DNA of 64,000 bases from Nitrosarchaeum koreense MY1. Its GTDB lineage: Archaea > Thermoproteota > Nitrososphaeria > Nitrososphaerales > Nitrosopumilaceae. The stretch lies in NCBI RefSeq assembly GCF_000220175.1, contig NZ_AFPU01000001.1, forward strand, positions 591,512 to 655,511. Direction: 5' to 3'. The translations under genes and the position numbers were made by a program. Position 1 is the first letter of the stretch; each line of letters begins with the position of its first letter. This document shows, piece by piece, positions 9,217 to 16,657 of the stretch. The notes under the pieces are model-generated. The model worked only from the letters and a program-made list of their open reading frames with translations, was not told the DNA's origin and did no database searches.

Positions 9217-9474
9217 ATGGTGAATCATTTGGATTTGTCTGTAAACTTGAGAGAGAAAATATACGACATTAAAGAATCTCAAAATAATTTTTTAAAAATT
9301 GTTTCATACTTTCCTTTATCTGATGATGAAAAACAATCTATTTTGAAAAACTCCGAATCTGTTGAATTTCATTCAATCTTCTCTGATAATGTGTCTGAAG
9401 AAGAATGGAGCAAAACTAAACATCAGATAATCAAGCGCTTTCAGAATGAGTTATTTGATATAGATTCAGCATAA
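9217..9474 (+). CDS. small acidic helical protein of unknown function
   Basis: This 85-residue soluble, helix-rich protein has no motif that I recognise. The start at 9217 is supported by a TATA element (gatatataaaa, about 9189-9199) at leaderless spacing. It stands alone between fen and tRNA-Ser. Confidence 0.6.
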   Translation: MVNHLDLSVNLREKIYDIKESQNNFLKIVSYFPLSDDEKQSILKNSESVEFHSIFSDNVSEEEWSKTKHQIIKRFQNELFDIDSA

Positions 9475-9502
9475 ATTATTTTTAAAAATTGTTTCTGATT
9501 TG

Positions 9503-9510
9503 CTTTATTA
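9503..9510 (+). promoter_or_regulatory. TATA box of tRNA-Ser
   Basis: The sequence ctttatta is centred about 26 bp before the first tRNA base, the normal archaeal spacing. Confidence 0.5.
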
Positions 9511-9532
9511 TGTGGTATTTCTAAGATTTCTT

Positions 9533-9614
9533 GCCAGGTTAGCCAAGTGGAACGGCGGCCGTCTCGAAAACGGCTACGCGCAAGCGTGCAGGGGTTCGAA
9601 TCCCTTACCTGGCG
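9533..9614 (+). tRNA. tRNA-Ser (anticodon CGA)
   Basis: The 7-bp acceptor stem pairs GCCAGGT (9533-9539) with ACCTGGC (9607-9613), and the discriminator is G at 9614. The anticodon stem GCCGT/ACGGC encloses CTCGAAA, giving anticodon CGA, which reads UCG. A long variable arm (about TACGCGCAAGCGTGC) marks it as a class II serine tRNA. The T arm GGGGTTCGAATCCCT is canonical. There is no encoded CCA and no intron. Confidence 0.95.
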
Positions 9615-9727
9615 TTCATAATATGTTCTATTAACACTGGTAATCTCAGAAAAATTCTAATCATATATTCACTCAAAATATGACCTATCGTGGATAGGAT
9701 TAAGTAGTACAGTGCCTCTTCTTTGTA

Positions 9728-10330
9728 TTGACAAAAACAAATCTCTTTTTGATTGTAGTATTTACGTCTATTCTAATTTTAAGTCCTTTTGTAACTGGTA
9801 GTATATTTGCCGATTCATCTGTGACTTCAGTTTCTGAAAATACTGAAGTACCAATGGGTGCAATTGTCGTTGGAACCAAGTCGGACAAAAATACTACTGT
9901 TGTGGGGCTCTCATCTGATGGAAAAATTAGAGTTGAAATTACTACAAGCAATCCTGTTAAAAGTAATACGATGTTAATGGGAATAATATTTCGGGATTCT
10001 AATGGTGGAACAATAAAACAAAATGTAAACTATGATATTTTAGCAATGCAAAATGGTAAAGAAATTCTTTTAGATTTAAGCTCACATGCAAAAGACGGCA
10101 CAGGAACACATGTCACCAATATACTTGCCTCTGATGAACCAGTTAATATCGAAGTAACCTTACTTGGATTTGGAACAGGTGATGAATCACGCTGGTCTGG
10201 GCCAAAAGGAGAAGTTTTAATGTTTAACGTTGTACCTGAATTTGGAACGATTGCCATGATGATTCTAGTTATTTCGATTATGAGTATAGTGATAATTAGT
10301 GCTAAAAGCAAAATGTCTCTCAAACTGTAA
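9728..10330 (+). CDS. secreted protein with PEFG C-terminal sorting signal
   Basis: The 200-residue protein has a signal peptide (about 1-29, cleavage near IFADS). A beta-rich extracellular domain follows, then a C-terminal VPEFGTIAMMILVISIMSIV stretch and a short basic tail. This is the PEFG-CTERM tripartite signal described for Nitrosopumilus-type archaea and is predicted to be processed by an archaeosortase encoded elsewhere. It starts with TTG. A second carrier of this signal is at 40439. The ligand or surface role of the middle domain is unknown. Confidence 0.8.
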   Translation: MTKTNLFLIVVFTSILILSPFVTGSIFADSSVTSVSENTEVPMGAIVVGTKSDKNTTVVGLSSDGKIRVEITTSNPVKSNTMLMGIIFRDSNGGTIKQNVNYDILAMQNGKEILLDLSSHAKDGTGTHVTNILASDEPVNIEVTLLGFGTGDESRWSGPKGEVLMFNVVPEFGTIAMMILVISIMSIVIISAKSKMSLKL

Positions 10331-10395
10331 CTGCTATGTCTAAATATTGAGACAAGTTATAAGCGGTGATTTTGTTAACTTATTGGGTCTAATAA

Positions 10396-10695
10396 TTGGG
10401 TAAAAACGTCAATCCTAAAGTAGTTGAAATTTTAAAAACTAAATCTCTAGTTCCTACATTTGATCCCAGTATGAAGACTTTGATGCGTATAGTGAAATTT
10501 ATGACTGAAAATTCATCTGGAGGAAAAACACAGTTGGCACTTGATACTAAACTAAACTATGCACGACTTGCAAAGCATCTCGTATGGATGGAAAAAAAGG
10601 GTCTTGTTGAATCTATTATTGATGACAATAAAATCAATGTTTCTCTAACAAAAACAGGCAGAGACTTTGCAGAAGTAATTTCAAAAATTCTCTAA
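10396..10695 (+). CDS. winged-helix DNA-binding protein
   Basis: This 99-residue protein has the fold of small archaeal winged-helix regulators. A recognition-helix segment (GGKTQLALDTKLNYARLAKHLVWM, about residues 40-63) is followed by a wing ending in LTKTGRDFAEVI. Such proteins act as transcription regulators on their own. It starts with TTG and lies between two secreted-protein genes, which it might regulate; that link is a guess from position. Confidence 0.75.
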   Translation: MGKNVNPKVVEILKTKSLVPTFDPSMKTLMRIVKFMTENSSGGKTQLALDTKLNYARLAKHLVWMEKKGLVESIIDDNKINVSLTKTGRDFAEVISKIL

Positions 10696-10798
10696 GTTTA
10701 AAACACTGACAGATTTGTCTGTTATACTGTCACATTTGTTTATTAAACACACATTCATGTCAGCGTGTCTTAATACAATATCTACAATAATGTTGATA

Positions 10799-11557
10799 AT
10801 GACAAACATAAAAAAAATTCTAATACTTCCTGTATTAGTAGCATTAATTTCTGTTTTAGCTCTTTCTGCTCAAGATGCAGCGGCACTAGTTTCTACAGTC
10901 AATGATAAAATATCCTGTGTATCTCCAGCAGTAGGTGGAACATGGAACTCTGTTACTTCAACATGTGTAGTTGCAACTCTTGTAATTGGCCCAACTGACA
11001 CACTAGTAATTGCATCAAATGTCAATTTTGACATAGGTACAGTAACTAGCAGCGGTGTAATAGTAAATGATGGAACAATTCACATCGCAAGTGGTGGTGT
11101 AATTACAACTTCTGGTACATTTACCAATAACGGTGTTATTGATAGTATCAGCGGAACCATCACAAATAGCGGTCCATTTAACAACTTTGGAGACCTAACA
11201 TCGTCTGGAACAATCACTAATGGTCCAACAGGTGTTATACAAAACAGCGGTCAATTAACCAGCACTGGTGTAATTACATCATCTGGTGCAATTCAAACAA
11301 ACATGGGCAGTGTACTAACTAGCAGCGGCACCTTTACCAATTCATTGAATTTGGTCAACAAAGGAACCATCATGACATCTGGTACATTTACCAACAGTGG
11401 TCCTGTTATGAACATTGGTTACATCCTAAATCAAGGCTTGTTTACCAACAGTAACACAATCACAAACTGGGGAGGAATATTCAACCTATGTGGTGGATCA
11501 ATCACAAATTCAGGAACCATAGCGATACGCACAGTAATTGACGTCTGTGTTGCTTAA
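10799..11557 (+). CDS. secreted beta-solenoid-like repeat protein
   Basis: From the ATG at 10799 the product has a signal peptide (about 1-29, ending SAQDAAA) and then about 200 residues of repeats rich in Gly, Ser, Thr and Asn. The repeats are built on SSGTITN/TSGTFTN units spaced by roughly 8-20 residues, with flanking Cys residues near both ends. Such repeats usually fold as a right-handed beta-solenoid, as in adhesins and surface proteins. No catalytic motif is visible. A TATA-like cttaataca at about 10768-10776 supports 10799, though an ATG at 10790 is also possible. It is probably exposed on the cell surface. Confidence 0.75.
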   Translation: MTNIKKILILPVLVALISVLALSAQDAAALVSTVNDKISCVSPAVGGTWNSVTSTCVVATLVIGPTDTLVIASNVNFDIGTVTSSGVIVNDGTIHIASGGVITTSGTFTNNGVIDSISGTITNSGPFNNFGDLTSSGTITNGPTGVIQNSGQLTSTGVITSSGAIQTNMGSVLTSSGTFTNSLNLVNKGTIMTSGTFTNSGPVMNIGYILNQGLFTNSNTITNWGGIFNLCGGSITNSGTIAIRTVIDVCVA

Positions 11558-11940
11558 GAAAAAGCACACTTCCTTTTTTTATTTTTTTATAATTTAATTT
11601 TTTATGTTTAGATGCGTCCATTTCTATCCAATGATGGTATATGAGTCCCTATGGATTTGAACCCTAATTTTTTTGATAATGATTCTGTAATTTGAAAATT
11701 AAGAGTGCCCCTCTTTTTACCTAAACTCTTATCTGGTGCTCTTAATTTCATACTTTCATATATTTTATGGCCTGATGCTTATGCTGTGTTGCATAAATTC
11801 TTGCTGACTCTATAAGAATGTGCGACTACCAAAAGTCTCAGATATGAAAAACAATCTCTAAAAAGAATTATTTCTAACTTGAATGGTTGCCCTTCTTTTG
11901 TAACTATAACTTTAAGTTCATAGAATGTCCTTTATTTGAC
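11558..11940. other. 383-bp gene-poor gap with paired inverted repeats
   Basis: I find no convincing coding frame. The gap holds a 14-bp inverted repeat (11696-11709 with 11735-11748; two G-T wobbles) and two adjacent perfect 6-bp hairpins (11779-11784/11791-11796 and 11797-11802/11814-11819). These could be a structured RNA, terminators of the flanking genes, or remnants of a small mobile element. Confidence 0.45.
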
Positions 11941-12087
11941 ATGATTGATGTTAAAGATTTGAAAGTTTGTTCTGATTGTGGAACTGTTTATTATGAGAAA
12001 TTTTCCAGAGGTGTATGTCCTAATTGTCACACAAATAATTATGAACAGATATCAGCTGATAGTGGTGTGGGAAGTTTAGACATATAA
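11941..12087 (+). CDS. zinc-ribbon microprotein
   Basis: This 48-residue protein has two CxxC pairs (VCSDCGTVYYEKFSRGVCPNCH), a rubredoxin-like zinc ribbon. The ATG at 11941 is preferred because a TATA-like ctttaag lies about 30 bp upstream and the ribbon begins soon after the start. The function is unknown. It opens a stretch of tiny metal-binding genes that runs to 13331. Confidence 0.65.
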   Translation: MIDVKDLKVCSDCGTVYYEKFSRGVCPNCHTNNYEQISADSGVGSLDI

Positions 12088-12151
12088 TGACTTACAAAAT
12101 AAAAACATTAAAACCGAAAATATTATTTTAAATTAATTTTATCTTCAAAAT

Positions 12152-12241
12152 TTAATTGGTTACACACTCACATTTTTGTTGTTTTTGAAATCTAGGGTAT
12201 TTGAGTTTATGACATGTTTCACAGTAAGGTTGATTTGACAA
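12152..12241 (-). CDS. possible 29-residue Cys-rich microprotein
   Basis: From a TTG at 12241 the frame encodes a basic 29-residue peptide with YCETCH near the start and KCECV near the end, a CxxC...CxC metal site. It lies downstream of, and on the same strand as, the five-gene microprotein operon that ends at 12324. The start codon is weak and the frame is short. Confidence 0.35.
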   Translation of the reverse strand: MSNQPYCETCHKLKYPRFQKQQKCECVTN

Positions 12242-12323
12242 TACTATTGTAGTGGTGATTCGAGTAAAAAGGATCCGTATTTCATATCAAGATAACCACC
12301 GTGAGAATTGAAACTGGTTATTT

Positions 12324-12455
12324 TTATGAAGAATTTACATTGCCATCGGCATCAAGTAAATTCCCACATATCTGGCATTCCCATCTTTTATCAGACATTA
12401 ACTGATTAACTTCTGTTATTCTTGATGCGTTACAGACTTTACATCTGGTTGACAT
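12324..12455 (-). CDS. zinc-ribbon microprotein, last gene of five-gene operon
   Basis: This 43-residue protein begins MSTRCKVCNAS and has a second pair in WECQICGN, a four-Cys zinc ribbon. Its ATG shares one A with the TAA of the gene before it (TAATG), so translation is probably coupled. No enzymatic motif is seen. It may bind nucleic acid or protein. Confidence 0.7.
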   Translation of the reverse strand: MSTRCKVCNASRITEVNQLMSDKRWECQICGNLLDADGNVNSS

Positions 12456-12559
12456 TATTTTGATTTTACTAGATGTGTTTTTTCGTGCTCTCGTACTTGC
12501 TCAAATGTATCTGACGTTCCTTCCCACTTAAAATTACACTCTTTGCAACTATATCTCAT
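12455..12559 (-). CDS. C2H2 zinc-finger microprotein
   Basis: This 34-residue protein is almost entirely one zinc finger: YSCKEC ... HEKTH gives Cx2C-x19-HxxxH, with a conserved Trp-Glu-Gly and DTFEQV between. It is strikingly similar to the product of the TTG gene at 12815 (shared DTFEQV and HEKTHL). It overlaps its upstream neighbour by ATGA and its downstream neighbour by TAATG. Confidence 0.7.
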   Translation of the reverse strand: MRYSCKECNFKWEGTSDTFEQVREHEKTHLVKSK

Positions 12560-12687
12560 TTCTCTTCACTGGCTTGCTTCTTCCATACATTACATGCAGG
12601 ACAGCGACTAATGGTTTTGGATAATATCTTTTTTGAAAATACATTACCACAGTTTTCACATGCTTTCAAATCGTTTAGAGTAACCAT
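12556..12687 (-). CDS. zinc-ribbon microprotein
   Basis: This 43-residue protein has the pairs ACENCG and RCPACN, a four-Cys zinc ribbon, and a Lys/Glu-rich tail. Its TGA overlaps the ATG of the next gene (ATGA), and its ATG overlaps the TAA of the gene before (TAATG). Confidence 0.7.
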   Translation of the reverse strand: MVTLNDLKACENCGNVFSKKILSKTISRCPACNVWKKQASEEK

Positions 12688-12815
12688 TATGATGTTGCTT
12701 CCATCAAAATTGTTTTTGTGTTTTTCAAATGTGTCTTTTCATGAATTAAAACCTGTTCAAAAGTATCCATCCATCCTTCCCAATGAAATTTACAATATTT
12801 GCAGTTATACTTCAA
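12687..12815 (-). CDS. C2H2 zinc-finger microprotein, paralogue of 12455-12559
   Basis: This 42-residue protein from a TTG start carries YNCKYC ... DTFEQVLIHEKTH, the same finger as its neighbour two genes downstream, plus an extra tail. The TTG overlaps the TGA of the upstream gene. The alternation of finger and ribbon genes suggests duplication of a two-gene unit. Confidence 0.65.
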   Translation of the reverse strand: MKYNCKYCKFHWEGWMDTFEQVLIHEKTHLKNTKTILMEATS

Positions 12816-12910
12816 TTTTGTTTTGTCTCTTTAGATTCTTTGAATGCGTTTACGTCGTTAGATGTCTTTTTTTGATTTCGTTGTAATTTTGCAAATAGCT
12901 TTTTTAACAT
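12812..12910 (-). CDS. basic 32-residue peptide, first gene of microprotein operon
   Basis: The peptide begins MLKKLFAKLQRNQKK and is Lys/Gln/Asn-rich, amphipathic at its N-terminus and without Cys. It is supported as a gene by the GTGAGT motif just before its ATG, a TATA-like cttatatg about 25-30 bp upstream on the minus strand, and overlap of its TGA with the next start. It could be a leader peptide or a partner that binds nucleic acid or membrane. Confidence 0.5.
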   Translation of the reverse strand: MLKKLFAKLQRNQKKTSNDVNAFKESKETKQN

Positions 12911-13105
12911 ACTCACATAGGTCATATCTTACATATAAGGCAAGGATTCTAACAAAATAGATTTTTTTTCGTAGCTGAGTAGTTAATTCAGTCCTTCCTT
13001 TCAGATATGCAAACTCACACTACTACGATGTTGATAATACATCGATTTTACTTATAGTGTTTTCTCAAATGCGGGTTAATTAGGATGAAATGATATATGA
13101 ATATC

Positions 13106-13204
13106 ATGAATACCTTATCATCTTATTGGCAAAAAATATGCATTGATTGCAAGAGAGTGCATTGCCAAAAGGGATGTAATTGCGATTGTCATTGGGAGCC
13201 ATAG
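13106..13204 (+). CDS. CxCxCH-family Cys-rich microprotein
   Basis: This 32-residue protein has a short N-terminal MNT..YW stretch, then CIDCKR, then a dense CQKGCNCDCH block. It is clearly homologous to the product at 25471-25581 (same CNCDCH block) and more distantly to the one at 42148. Seven Cys and two His suggest a metal cluster or tight zinc site. An A/T-rich ttaatta about 26 bp upstream fits a leaderless start. Confidence 0.6.
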   Translation: MNTLSSYWQKICIDCKRVHCQKGCNCDCHWEP

Positions 13205-13211
13205 ATGTATT

Positions 13212-13331
13212 TTGCCATATTCAACTGTGACTCAAGATACATGTCCACATGATGCAAAAGTAAAGATGGCAGGATATGCTGGAATGTATGAATGTACAAG
13301 ATGCCATAAATTTATTCGTGATGATAAGTAA
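13212..13331 (+). CDS. zinc-ribbon microprotein
   Basis: From the TTG at 13212 the product is 39 residues with TCPHDA and YECTRCHKFI, a ribbon of CPH/CTRC type. The frame is open further upstream, but that part overlaps the Cys-rich gene ending at 13204, so the TTG (or GTG at 13227) is more likely. It is probably cotranscribed with that gene. Confidence 0.55.
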   Translation: MPYSTVTQDTCPHDAKVKMAGYAGMYECTRCHKFIRDDK

Positions 13332-13491
13332 AATTACCTGTATTTTTCTATATTCTTTTGTTACTGTGCACTCAATTCATAATTCCTAGTTTCTAACTAT
13401 TTTCATGCTTGTATGTGTTGATTATTGGATCATATGAGTTTCAAACATACACATCTATGATTAAATGGATTTTTTATGTTAAATGTTGTAA

Positions 13492-14019
13492 TTATGCTTG
13501 AAATTCAATCGTAACAGAATCTTCAGTGATGGTTGTTTTACTGGATTTATCCAATGATGTTCTAATCAATGACTCCAAGAAATATTTAATGTACAATGAC
13601 CCCTTTTCTTTTAGATCATGATGTGCACTAAGAACCACTTTAAATGAATCCACAACAATATCGTATCTTCCAAAACCACAAACATCAAAAAATATTTTAA
13701 TAAAACCAGTCACGCTTTGCAAGTTTAGTTCTTTCCATTTGAATAAAATAAACTCTTTTGCTTCAAGACTTCCTGCTCTGATGGCAACATCAACTATGGT
13801 TTTATCGTCAAGCTCTGCTAAAATACGTCTAAAAGAATCTGTACTTAGTTTTAATGTGCCAAATTTTTGCAAGTATACTTCGGTTTCGACATAATTACCT
13901 AAAATGTGATTCACAAGTGTGTTTAAGCTGATTTTTTGTTCATCTGCTATCTTTCGTAATGCTTTATCATATTTTTCATCTATTCGAAAAGTAACGCTGT
14001 CAGATTTTTTTGCACACAA
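13492..14019 (-). CDS. ribbon-helix-helix protein with a C-terminal alpha/beta domain
   Basis: The first 45 residues (SVTFRIDEKYDKALRKIADE ... LVNHILGNYV) look like a ribbon-helix-helix DNA-binding domain, with the short beta strand, two helices and NTLVNHIL turn typical of CopG-like proteins. The remaining 130 residues form an unrecognised domain. It probably represses its own or nearby genes as a dimer. The start is TTG at 14019. It lies divergent to the small membrane protein at 14126. Confidence 0.65.
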   Translation of the reverse strand: MCAKKSDSVTFRIDEKYDKALRKIADEQKISLNTLVNHILGNYVETEVYLQKFGTLKLSTDSFRRILAELDDKTIVDVAIRAGSLEAKEFILFKWKELNLQSVTGFIKIFFDVCGFGRYDIVVDSFKVVLSAHHDLKEKGSLYIKYFLESLIRTSLDKSSKTTITEDSVTIEFQA

Positions 14020-14125
14020 GTAATTTCATAACTCATGTTGTATCTTATCAGTTTACCTGCAAATGCGTGCATTGTATCCATGTTGTTTTTATCTTAAATT
14101 CACTCGTTAAGAATAGGTGAAAAAA

Positions 14126-14440
14126 ATGAACCAAATACAAGAAAAGAAAAGTCCGAGACTGAAATTCATGGCATTGATTGCAAGTGGACTGGCTGTAATA
14201 CTCGTTCTTACAATAGCACCATGGAATTACGTTCCCGTACTAGTAACTGAAAATGTAGTGGTAATTGCAGTTACTGAGCATGGCTGTGTTGGAGAATCTC
14301 AATATGGTATAAGCGTAGTTATGCCTCAATGTGATGCCAAAGTCGGAGACACCATTTCAGCGTCATTTTATGTTCCAGCAAAGGAGCTAAATGGCTACTA
14401 TGATAGAATCCAAGACAAACTAGCAACTGTCCAACCATAG
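14126..14440 (+). CDS. membrane-anchored protein with VTE-x-GC motif
   Basis: From the ATG at 14126, which has AGGTGA 6-10 bp upstream as a ribosome-binding site, the product is 104 residues. It has a basic N-terminus, one transmembrane helix (about 15-35) and an extracytoplasmic part with VTEHGC and a second Cys (MPQC). It is paralogous to the product at 7885-8097. The two Cys could form a disulfide or bind metal outside the membrane. The function is unknown. Confidence 0.7.
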   Translation: MNQIQEKKSPRLKFMALIASGLAVILVLTIAPWNYVPVLVTENVVVIAVTEHGCVGESQYGISVVMPQCDAKVGDTISASFYVPAKELNGYYDRIQDKLATVQP

Positions 14441-14583
14441 ATTCTATCTTTTTTTTATTGACAAAGAATTCGTCTATTGATTTTAAGACTTTTTATGTAT
14501 CCTCAAAATTGTATCTAAGTTAAATCTAAATCGATGAGTGGCTTAATTGTATTGTATACTTACATGGCATTCATACTTTCCTG

Positions 14584-15033
14584 CTAATCTTTTTTCATTT
14601 TTTGAAATAGCTTAAACACTGTTTTTCCTATTTTGACTTGTTTTATAATTTTCAAACTAACTTTCAATATCTTAAATCCCACAAAAACAGGCATAAGTAC
14701 AAGCATAATTATTTCAAGCCAATACTTTTTTACAAATGATTTTGCATTTCGTATCTTCAAATATGCTATCAACAGTTCCAATGTCAAAAGACCTACTATT
14801 ACCCAAAAAATAATATCAAAGATAATGATAACCTGTTCTGTGATTGCAAATAATGGCTCAGAAATTCCTAATGCGGAATATTCAATATTTACTAATCCAA
14901 AAATAAATATCACGATTAATGAAAAGGTAACAAAACTCAGTACTTTTTTGAATAATGGAGAAAATAGTATTTTCACAACAAATACTATTTGTGTAAGATC
15001 ATTATAATATCGTTCTGGAGTTTTATTTTCCAT
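14584..15033 (-). CDS. voltage-sensor-like membrane protein without a visible pore
   Basis: This 149-residue protein has about four hydrophobic helices. The second ends in a LELLIAYLKIRNAKSF stretch, followed by KKYWLEIIMLVLMP, matching the S2-S3 signature of voltage-sensor domains. The last helix carries Lys at near three-residue steps (KILKVSLKIIKQVKIGK), as in an S4 segment. No pore loop or selectivity filter follows. It may be a stand-alone voltage sensor, a proton channel of Hv type, or a truncated channel. Confidence 0.55.
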   Translation of the reverse strand: MENKTPERYYNDLTQIVFVVKILFSPLFKKVLSFVTFSLIVIFIFGLVNIEYSALGISEPLFAITEQVIIIFDIIFWVIVGLLTLELLIAYLKIRNAKSFVKKYWLEIIMLVLMPVFVGFKILKVSLKIIKQVKIGKTVFKLFQKMKKD

Positions 15034-15144
15034 CCAGTATGTTCTGGATAATTTTTTTGTATCTATTATGTTGCTGATTATTTTCTCTTATATCGTAAAA
15101 CATCTAATTCGACCTATCCATTTCTAATTTTATAACGTATTATC

Positions 15145-15960
15145 TTATCCTAAAAATTCAATTCTATCTGATTGTAATGCCATACAAATATCTAATGGTG
15201 TAATCACCTGATCCTGGAAAATTATGTATGGGTGGGTCATTCCGTACATCATCTTTGATACTTCTGCTAAATTCACGTCTTTGGAAATTTTTTTTGCTTC
15301 CTCTAGATTGATTGATTCTGAAAACTTTAGATCCAAAAATTTAACATTTCTAAAAAAATCAAATTTTTGTGCTATGCTTTGAATAATTAAACGATCACTG
15401 ATGAACATGTTTGAATTTTTTAATATTAGTTTTCTAGTGTTGTTTTGAAGCATTAGGCGAATGATGTCTTTTAGTGTATTATTATGATCAAATGTGATGA
15501 TTTCTTTTTTGGGTAATTCGGAAATAGTAATATCTGTAGTACAGTTTGCACCGATTTCAAGTAATTTTCTTCCAGATATTGCAGAATATCCTCCTAAACT
15601 GTTGGGTATTATAGAAAATGCTCTTCTTGTTTGCTTCCACATCTCGAGTAGTTCTCCAAGTGTAACTTTTTCAGATATGACCATGAGATTCTTATCTGTG
15701 ACTTGTTCTACAGTAGTTTTATCAAAAAAATCCGAAGATGGATTTTTAAAAATATTTTCAATTACTTCTCTGCCGCCAATAACTCCTACTGGTTTTTCAT
15801 CTTCTCCTGTTACAACAAGGGAATCTGTAAAAGATTCTAAATAATGCATTAACATGCATGTAGCTATCCACATTTTGTTCTCTTTACGAATACTTACAGC
15901 AGGAGTAGAACTCAAAGAGAGTGGCAATAATTCCTTTAATGTTTGATTATAAATAGTCAT
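15145..15960 (-). CDS. CBS-domain protein
   Basis: The 271-residue protein consists of what looks like four CBS motifs in two pairs (about 15-130 and 140-270) with no attached enzyme or channel. Typical turns include VVTGEDEKPVGVIGGREVIE and EKVTLGELLEMW. Such proteins usually bind adenine nucleotides and regulate partners. A palindrome at 16001-16019 lies just upstream of its TATA-like tttatattc (about 15979-15988). Confidence 0.75.
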   Translation of the reverse strand: MTIYNQTLKELLPLSLSSTPAVSIRKENKMWIATCMLMHYLESFTDSLVVTGEDEKPVGVIGGREVIENIFKNPSSDFFDKTTVEQVTDKNLMVISEKVTLGELLEMWKQTRRAFSIIPNSLGGYSAISGRKLLEIGANCTTDITISELPKKEIITFDHNNTLKDIIRLMLQNNTRKLILKNSNMFISDRLIIQSIAQKFDFFRNVKFLDLKFSESINLEEAKKISKDVNLAEVSKMMYGMTHPYIIFQDQVITPLDICMALQSDRIEFLG

Positions 15961-16000
15961 AATTCCTCAATGAATTGAATATAAAATAACTTATCTATGT

Positions 16001-16019
16001 AAAGATGATTCTCATCTTT
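16001..16019. promoter_or_regulatory. 19-bp palindrome upstream of the CBS gene
   Basis: AAAGATGA, three bases, TCATCTTT: a perfect 8-bp inverted repeat. It lies about 12-40 bp upstream of the TATA-like element of the minus-strand CBS gene and 93 bp before the plus-strand nuclease-like gene. Size and spacing fit an operator for a dimeric regulator. Confidence 0.35.
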
Positions 16020-16111
16020 GAAATTACTGAATTATAAAAATGATCTTGATTATTAAAAATAGAAATCAAAACAATCCTAATGTAATAATTCTAAACTATG
16101 AATGAATATCT

Positions 16112-16525
16112 ATGAAGATTGATGACGTTGATCCAGATTATGAAACAGTAAAGATTGATCAGATTGGAATAATTGATTCTCATACAGGCGCTGTTGTATT
16201 CAAAGATGAATCAGTTGAATTTACAATGTCTGGTTTTTCATCTGAAGTCGCAAATATTATTTACAATTTTTTAGAGGAAAAACGTGACGATCCACCTACA
16301 ATATATCGTCTAATTGAACAAATCTGCGAGGAAAATGAACTATTTTTAGTCAAAGTCAAAATCTATGAAAGTGGAGATATTTTCAGAGCAAATCTGTATT
16401 TTACTGGAAAAAAAGACTTGGTATTTAGAAATTTTAGGGCATCTGATGCAATAGCATTGGCAACATATTACAGCATTCCAATTCTGGTAAGAAAATCAAT
16501 GTTAAAAGAAATTCAAAAGAAATGA
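16112..16525 (+). CDS. bifunctional nuclease family protein (DUF151/BFN)
   Basis: This 137-residue protein shows the BFN signature near its C-terminus (FRASDAIALATYYSIPILV, about 110-128), where the family has an ASDAIALA stretch. Members have been reported to have DNase/RNase activity, but the true role in archaea is unclear. Length is normal for the single-domain form. Confidence 0.75.
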   Translation: MKIDDVDPDYETVKIDQIGIIDSHTGAVVFKDESVEFTMSGFSSEVANIIYNFLEEKRDDPPTIYRLIEQICEENELFLVKVKIYESGDIFRANLYFTGKKDLVFRNFRASDAIALATYYSIPILVRKSMLKEIQKK

Positions 16526-16657
16526 AATTTTAGATTTTGTGTATTTTAAGGAAGACTGGATCAAACCTCTTAAATTCTCCCTGTTTACTTTCGGGGGCTG
16601 AGAATCAAAACTGAAATTTGCCCAATTTGATATATCTTAGAATTATTACGATATGTC

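Noticed and set aside
12611..12886. 91-codon plus-strand frame
   Set aside because: It is antisense to three coupled minus-strand zinc-finger genes with better starts, motifs and paralogy. Its own sequence is Phe/Cys/Ser-rich, as expected of an antisense frame.
14633..15007. 124-codon plus-strand frame
   Set aside because: It is antisense to the voltage-sensor-like gene and consists of Ile/Ser/Thr/Asn codons typical of the mirror of a membrane protein.
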